DNA of 64,000 nucleotides from contig CAZBNP010000004.1 in assembly GCA_964493505.1 (NCBI GenBank), forward strand, positions 124,001-188,000, written 5' to 3'. Of the stretch, positions 60,497 to 64,000 are shown in pieces (position 1 is the stretch's first letter; every line of letters starts with the position of its first letter). The notes beneath the pieces were generated by a model. The model was not told where the DNA came from and made no database searches. It was given only the letters and a program-made list of their open reading frames with translations. The translations under genes and the position numbers were made by a program. This DNA comes from Chryseosolibacter sp964493505 (GTDB lineage: Bacteria; Bacteroidota; Bacteroidia; Cytophagales; Cyclobacteriaceae).

Positions 60497-61762
60497 ATGA
60501 AGACTCTTCGGCAGATTTTTGAAAGTTTTAGCTTCGCCTGGAAAGCGCTCCGGTCGAATCTGCTGCGGACAATTCTGTCGCTGCTCGGGGTAACCGTTGG
60601 GATTTTCGCTGTGATCACGGTACTCACACTGGTTGATTCACTGGAGAAAAACATCAAAGACAGTCTGGATTTCCTGGGAACCGGTGTGATCTATGTCGAG
60701 AAATGGGAGTTCATGCCCGAAGAAGACGGTGAACACCGGTGGTGGGAATACTGGCGCCGCCCTAATGCATCTTACCGGGAATACCAGTTCCTGCAGGCTA
60801 ACCTCCGCCACCAGAATGGAATGACCATTTTTGCGTCTCGCGGAGGTGTGGTCGTCAAGCGCGACAATAACAGTATCGGTGAGGCAAATCTGCTTGGAGG
60901 ATCGCTGGGTTATAATACCTTGTTTCCGATAGAACTTGTGCGGGGGCGCTATCCCACGGATGAAGAAGTGCGATCAGGGAGGAATATAGCGATCATTGGC
61001 CATGAGATTGCCAACGCGCTTTTTCCCAACGGCGAAGATGCGATCGGCAAGGAAGTCAAGGTCAAAGGATTCAAATACATAGTAATCGGCGTGATAGGCA
61101 AGGAGGGGCAGAGTTTTATGGGCACACCCACGAACGATTACAACGTCATCATTCCTTACAACGCGTTTCGGCGCGTGTACCAGACAGGGACGGGACGGTG
61201 GAATGAGATTACATCGCGAATCGGGATCAGGGGCCACGAAACAGATCTCGGTCTGGTGGAGTTGGAAAACGAAGTTCGCGGCCTGATGCGTGCGCGCCGT
61301 GGACTGCGACCGGCGGAGAAAGATAATTTTGCGATGAACCGGCCGGAAGCGATTATCACCATGATCAGTGGAGTATTCGATGTCTTAAGCCTGGCGGGTT
61401 GGATCATCGGCGGATTTTCTATACTCGTGGGTGGATTCGGAATTGCCAATATCATGTTCGTCTCTGTGAAGGAGCGCACCAGCATCATTGGACTTCAGAA
61501 ATCGCTTGGCGCGAAAAACTACTTCGTTCTCTTTCAGTTTCTGTTTGAAGCAATTTTCTTAAGCCTCATAGGAGGCCTGGCGGGCCTCGCGCTCGTCTAC
61601 CTGGTAACCTTTATTCAGTTAGGAAACCTTGTTGTCACGCTCACCCTGGACAATATAGTGCTGGGTATAGGTGTGTCTACGACCATCGGACTGGTTTCCG
61701 GGATTATTCCCGCCGCCCTGGCCGCAAGACTAGACCCCGTAACAGCGATCAGAGCTTCCTGA
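60497..61762 (+). CDS. ABC transporter permease, MacB/FtsX type
   Basis: A 421-residue inner-membrane protein. The first helix (about residues 20-46; LRTILSLLGVTVGIFAVITVLTLVDSL) is followed by a MacB periplasmic core domain (about 50-270; NIAIIGHEIANALFPNGEDAIGKEVKVKGFKYIVIGVIGKEG). Three C-terminal helices form the FtsX domain (about 285-420; GFGIANIMFVSVKERTSIIGLQKSLGAKNYFVLFQFLFEA and the end ALAARLDPVTAIRA). Such permeases couple ATP hydrolysis to lipoprotein or peptide handling in the envelope. No ATPase gene lies on either side, so its partner is encoded elsewhere. Confidence 0.88.
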   Translation: MKTLRQIFESFSFAWKALRSNLLRTILSLLGVTVGIFAVITVLTLVDSLEKNIKDSLDFLGTGVIYVEKWEFMPEEDGEHRWWEYWRRPNASYREYQFLQANLRHQNGMTIFASRGGVVVKRDNNSIGEANLLGGSLGYNTLFPIELVRGRYPTDEEVRSGRNIAIIGHEIANALFPNGEDAIGKEVKVKGFKYIVIGVIGKEGQSFMGTPTNDYNVIIPYNAFRRVYQTGTGRWNEITSRIGIRGHETDLGLVELENEVRGLMRARRGLRPAEKDNFAMNRPEAIITMISGVFDVLSLAGWIIGGFSILVGGFGIANIMFVSVKERTSIIGLQKSLGAKNYFVLFQFLFEAIFLSLIGGLAGLALVYLVTFIQLGNLVVTLTLDNIVLGIGVSTTIGLVSGIIPAALAARLDPVTAIRAS

Positions 61763-61784
61763 TCCACCCGACCACCGACCACTA

Positions 61785-62813
61785 CTACTGACTCTCCTCT
61801 ACCACTGCCTTCGGCTCGGTACCCATAACTTTTTCCTTGATCTTTTTCTCAAGTTCTTCCATCAGTTCTGGGTTGTCTTCGATCAGGCTTTTAACCGCAT
61901 CGCGTCCCTGGCCGAGTTTGTTGCCGCCATAAGAGAACCATGATCCTGACTTCTGAACGATATCAAGTTCAACGCCGAGGTCGATGATTTCTCCGGCTTT
62001 TGAAATTCCCCGGCCGTACATGATGTCAAACTCTACGACCTTGAACGGAGGTGCGACCTTGTTCTTCACTACCTTCACTTTGACCCTGTTGCCGGTGATA
62101 TCGTCGGGGCTTTCCTTGATCTGACCGATCCTGCGAATGTCAAGACGTACGGATGCGTAGAACTTCAATGCATTACCGCCGGTGGTGGTTTCGGGGTTTC
62201 CGAACATGATACCGATTTTTTCACGCAGCTGATTGATAAAGATACAGGCACATCCGGTCTTGCTTATGGTGCCGGTGAGCTTTCTCAGGGCCTGAGACAT
62301 GAGGCGAGCCTGGAGTCCCATCTTGCTGTCGCCCATTTCACCTTCAAGTTCTCCCTTCGGCACAAGCGCTGCTACCGAGTCGATGACAATGATGTCGATA
62401 GCGCCTGAACGAATGAGATGATCGGCGATTTCCAAAGCCTGCTCGCCGTTGTCGGGCTGCGATATCAGCAGGTTCTCGGTATCGATACCCAGTTTTTCGG
62501 CATATGATCGATCGAATGCGTGTTCAGCGTCTATGAATGCCGCCAGTCCCCCGCGTTTCTGCGCTTCTGCGATACAGTGCATGGTGAGCGTTGTCTTACC
62601 CGATGATTCCGGGCCATAGATCTCCGTGACCCTTCCGCGCGGTATGCCGCCAATGCCAAGCGCAATATCCAGTCCCAACGACCCGGTAGGAATAAAGGGT
62701 ATGTCCATTACCTTCTCGTCGCTCAATTTCATTACAGTGCCCTTACCATATGCCTTTTCAAGTTTGTCGATGGTTAGTTGCAGCGCTTTAAGTTTTTCCT
62801 TTGCTTCGCTCAT
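61785..62813 (-). CDS. recA: Recombinase RecA
   Basis: A 342-residue RecA. Walker A GPESSGKTTL is at about residues 66-75, the catalytic Glu lies in AFIDAEHAFD, Walker B in IDIIVIDSVAALVPKGELEGEMGDSKMGLQARLMSQALRKL (which includes loop L1), and loop L2 is in INQLREKIGIMFGNPETTTGGNALKFYASVRLDIRR. It forms filaments on single-stranded DNA for strand exchange and stimulates LexA-type cleavage where present. The C-terminus has a short acidic end. Upstream is an exact -7 box; I saw no clear SOS-box repeat. Confidence 0.97.
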   Translation of the reverse strand: MSEAKEKLKALQLTIDKLEKAYGKGTVMKLSDEKVMDIPFIPTGSLGLDIALGIGGIPRGRVTEIYGPESSGKTTLTMHCIAEAQKRGGLAAFIDAEHAFDRSYAEKLGIDTENLLISQPDNGEQALEIADHLIRSGAIDIIVIDSVAALVPKGELEGEMGDSKMGLQARLMSQALRKLTGTISKTGCACIFINQLREKIGIMFGNPETTTGGNALKFYASVRLDIRRIGQIKESPDDITGNRVKVKVVKNKVAPPFKVVEFDIMYGRGISKAGEIIDLGVELDIVQKSGSWFSYGGNKLGQGRDAVKSLIEDNPELMEELEKKIKEKVMGTEPKAVVEESQ

Positions 62814-63116
62814 GAGGTTGTTATTTCTGGTTAGCGTTTAATACAATTTTCTGTCTCCGAATCCGCCAAAGCCACTGTGCCAGCAGCGCGTATTCCTGTG
62901 CGGGAACCACGGATTAAATTACGACAACGCTACAAAATTAAAAACGAACAATGTCAATTGGTGTCACAAATCTTTCCTGATCCGGAATTCCGTACAGGGC
63001 CATAATTCACGAACCCCTGCAAGGTACGGATCGTATCCAGCTCAGCTTTAGCGGAGGCGGAGAAAGCTTTATATTCGCCAGAATAATAACCGGTTGGTTA
63101 GTCAAGTTTATACCAA
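62814..63116. other. Divergent intergenic region between recA and the aminopeptidase-like gene
   Basis: About 300 bases. It holds the recA -7 box and, near the rightward gene, a short inverted repeat TATTC (63072-63076) and GAATA (63081-63085). I see no coding frame, RNA gene or LexA-type palindrome. Confidence 0.5.
62933..62940 (-). promoter_or_regulatory. -7 box of the recA promoter
   Basis: An exact TAATTTTG on the minus strand, 119 bases before the recA ATG. A TTTG lies 26 bases further upstream, slightly outside the usual spacing. Confidence 0.4.
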
Positions 63117-64000
63117 ATGCCAGGAATCCGAAAGATCATAAAACGCGTTGCTGTAGTGGGAGTTGTTGTTATTCTTACGGCCGCTGTGGTGCACTGGGAA
63201 CTCCTCAAATACGGCATCGAACAGGGTCGCGGTCAACTGAAAATCGTGTGGAACGCACAGCCGGTTGAAGAATACCTGGCGTCGCCGTCGTTTCCCGACT
63301 CACTGAAGCAAAAGCTTCGGTTAATCAATCGCGTCAGGAGGTATGCCATCGATTCGCTCGGCCTGAAAGACACGAAGAACTACAAGACGCTCTACGATCA
63401 GAAGGGGGAGGAGATAATGTGGGTAGTGATGGCAAGCGAACCCTTTCGGCTGAAGGCAAAGGAGTGGAGGTTTCCCGTGGTAGGGTCAGTTCCCTACAAG
63501 GGATTTTTCGACAAGGCGAAAGCGATCGCGCTGAAGGGTGAGCTTGAGAATGAAGGGTGGGACGTCGCCGTTCGCAATCCCGGGGGGTGGTCTACGCTGG
63601 GATGGTTTACCGATCCTATTCTCAGCAAAATGCTCAGCAAAGGCGAAGGCGACCTGGCCAGCCTGATCATCCACGAAATGTCTCACGCCACTATCTTTGT
63701 GAAAGACAGTATCGACTTCAACGAGAACCTGGCGTCATTCATCGGCGACCGTGGCGCGGAGGAATTCCTCTTATCCTATTACGGGCCTGACTCGGATGAG
63801 TATCTTACCTATATCAATGAAGACAGCGACTATACGAAATTTTCCGGTCACATGTTGCGCGGTGCGGAGAGTCTCGACAGTTTGTATAGCACGTTTGATG
63901 AGCGTGAATCAGTCAGTGTAAAATCGCGGCGTAAAGAGCAACTGATCCAGGATATTGTCCAGTCTCTCGATACGTTGTCACTTCGTGCAAACACCACGAA
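63117..64000 (+). CDS. Putative zinc aminopeptidase (PF10023 type), 3' end cut off
   Basis: At least 294 residues, open to the right edge. One N-terminal helix (about residues 8-27) anchors the protein in the membrane. The zinc-protease motif is LIIHEMSHATIFVKDSIDFNENLASFIGDRGAEEFL (HExxH near residue 187, with the downstream NEN..ASF providing the third ligand). RRYAIDSLGLKDTKNYKTLYDQKG and GYFDKAKA-like YKGFFDKAKAIALKGELENEGWDVAVRNPGGWSTLGWFTDPILS match the 'putative aminopeptidase' family of Proteobacteria and Bacteroidota. Substrates are unknown. The ATG at 63117 begins right before the basic MPGIRKIIKR leader. Confidence 0.82.
   Translation, partial: MPGIRKIIKRVAVVGVVVILTAAVVHWELLKYGIEQGRGQLKIVWNAQPVEEYLASPSFPDSLKQKLRLINRVRRYAIDSLGLKDTKNYKTLYDQKGEEIMWVVMASEPFRLKAKEWRFPVVGSVPYKGFFDKAKAIALKGELENEGWDVAVRNPGGWSTLGWFTDPILSKMLSKGEGDLASLIIHEMSHATIFVKDSIDFNENLASFIGDRGAEEFLLSYYGPDSDEYLTYINEDSDYTKFSGHMLRGAESLDSLYSTFDERESVSVKSRRKEQLIQDIVQSLDTLSLRANTT

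Overview
The window looks like chromosomal DNA from a member of the Bacteroidota, most likely a Cytophagales-type soil or water bacterium (Chryseolinea/Ohtaekwangia-like; the genus is inference). Supporting signs are a TonB-dependent receptor with an N-terminal carboxypeptidase-regulatory-like domain, DUF4421, DUF2795 and SMUG2-type glycosylase proteins, a split methylmalonyl-CoA mutase, and repeated promoters of the Bacteroidota form TTTG-N(17-23)-TAnnTTTG close to starts. I see no insertion sequences, CRISPR arrays, rRNA, tRNA or phage genes. Coding density is high and the two strands alternate in short operons. The first gene (isopropylmalate/citramalate synthase) and the last (a zinc aminopeptidase-like protein) are cut by the window edges.

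Region 1 (1-10.5 kb) holds a sugar-acid type MFS transporter, a META lipoprotein, a Gfo/Idh/MocA oxidoreductase divergent from an SMP-30 lactonase lipoprotein, a small heat-shock-like protein, a Skp/OmpH chaperone, a VanZ-like protein, exonuclease VII (xseA-xseB), a second beta-propeller lactonase and a methyltransferase. Region 2 (10.5-21.5 kb) is the most distinctive: an exported DUF1080 (3-keto-disaccharide hydrolase family) protein, a Tat-exported Gfo/Idh/MocA oxidoreductase, a DUF6807/PmoA-like protein, a Tat-exported beta-propeller and a cytoplasmic Gfo/Idh/MocA oxidoreductase. After a divergent methyltransferase come GH20, GH9 and SDR genes. Together they suggest oxidative (keto-sugar) processing of glycosides plus ordinary hydrolysis, without a SusC/SusD pair.

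Region 3 (21.5-32.6 kb) carries an SDR with an operator-like palindrome over its promoter, ArfB, HPF, a zinc-ribbon membrane peptide, MaoC, glycerate kinase, a DUF1905/YdeI protein, a KGG stress protein, a probable untranslated RNA ending in an intrinsic terminator, HrpB helicase, a SMUG2-like glycosylase and a TonB-dependent receptor. Region 4 (32.6-41.5 kb) has a minus-strand run of GH3-type adenylating enzyme, membrane patatin and UPF1-like helicase, then HtrA convergent with DnaA.

Region 5 (41.7-55 kb) holds mutA-mutB, dxr-rseP, an OmpA-family protein with PD40 repeats, lon, hslU and a DUF4421 protein. HtrA, RseP, Lon and HslU lie within 15 kb, so this is a proteolysis-rich neighbourhood. 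Region 6 (55-64 kb) holds SixA, an LpxL-like acyltransferase, EttA, a small acidic DUF2795 protein with a textbook promoter, IspD, QueA, a MacB-like permease, RecA and the truncated aminopeptidase. Both dxr and ispD of the MEP isoprenoid pathway are present.
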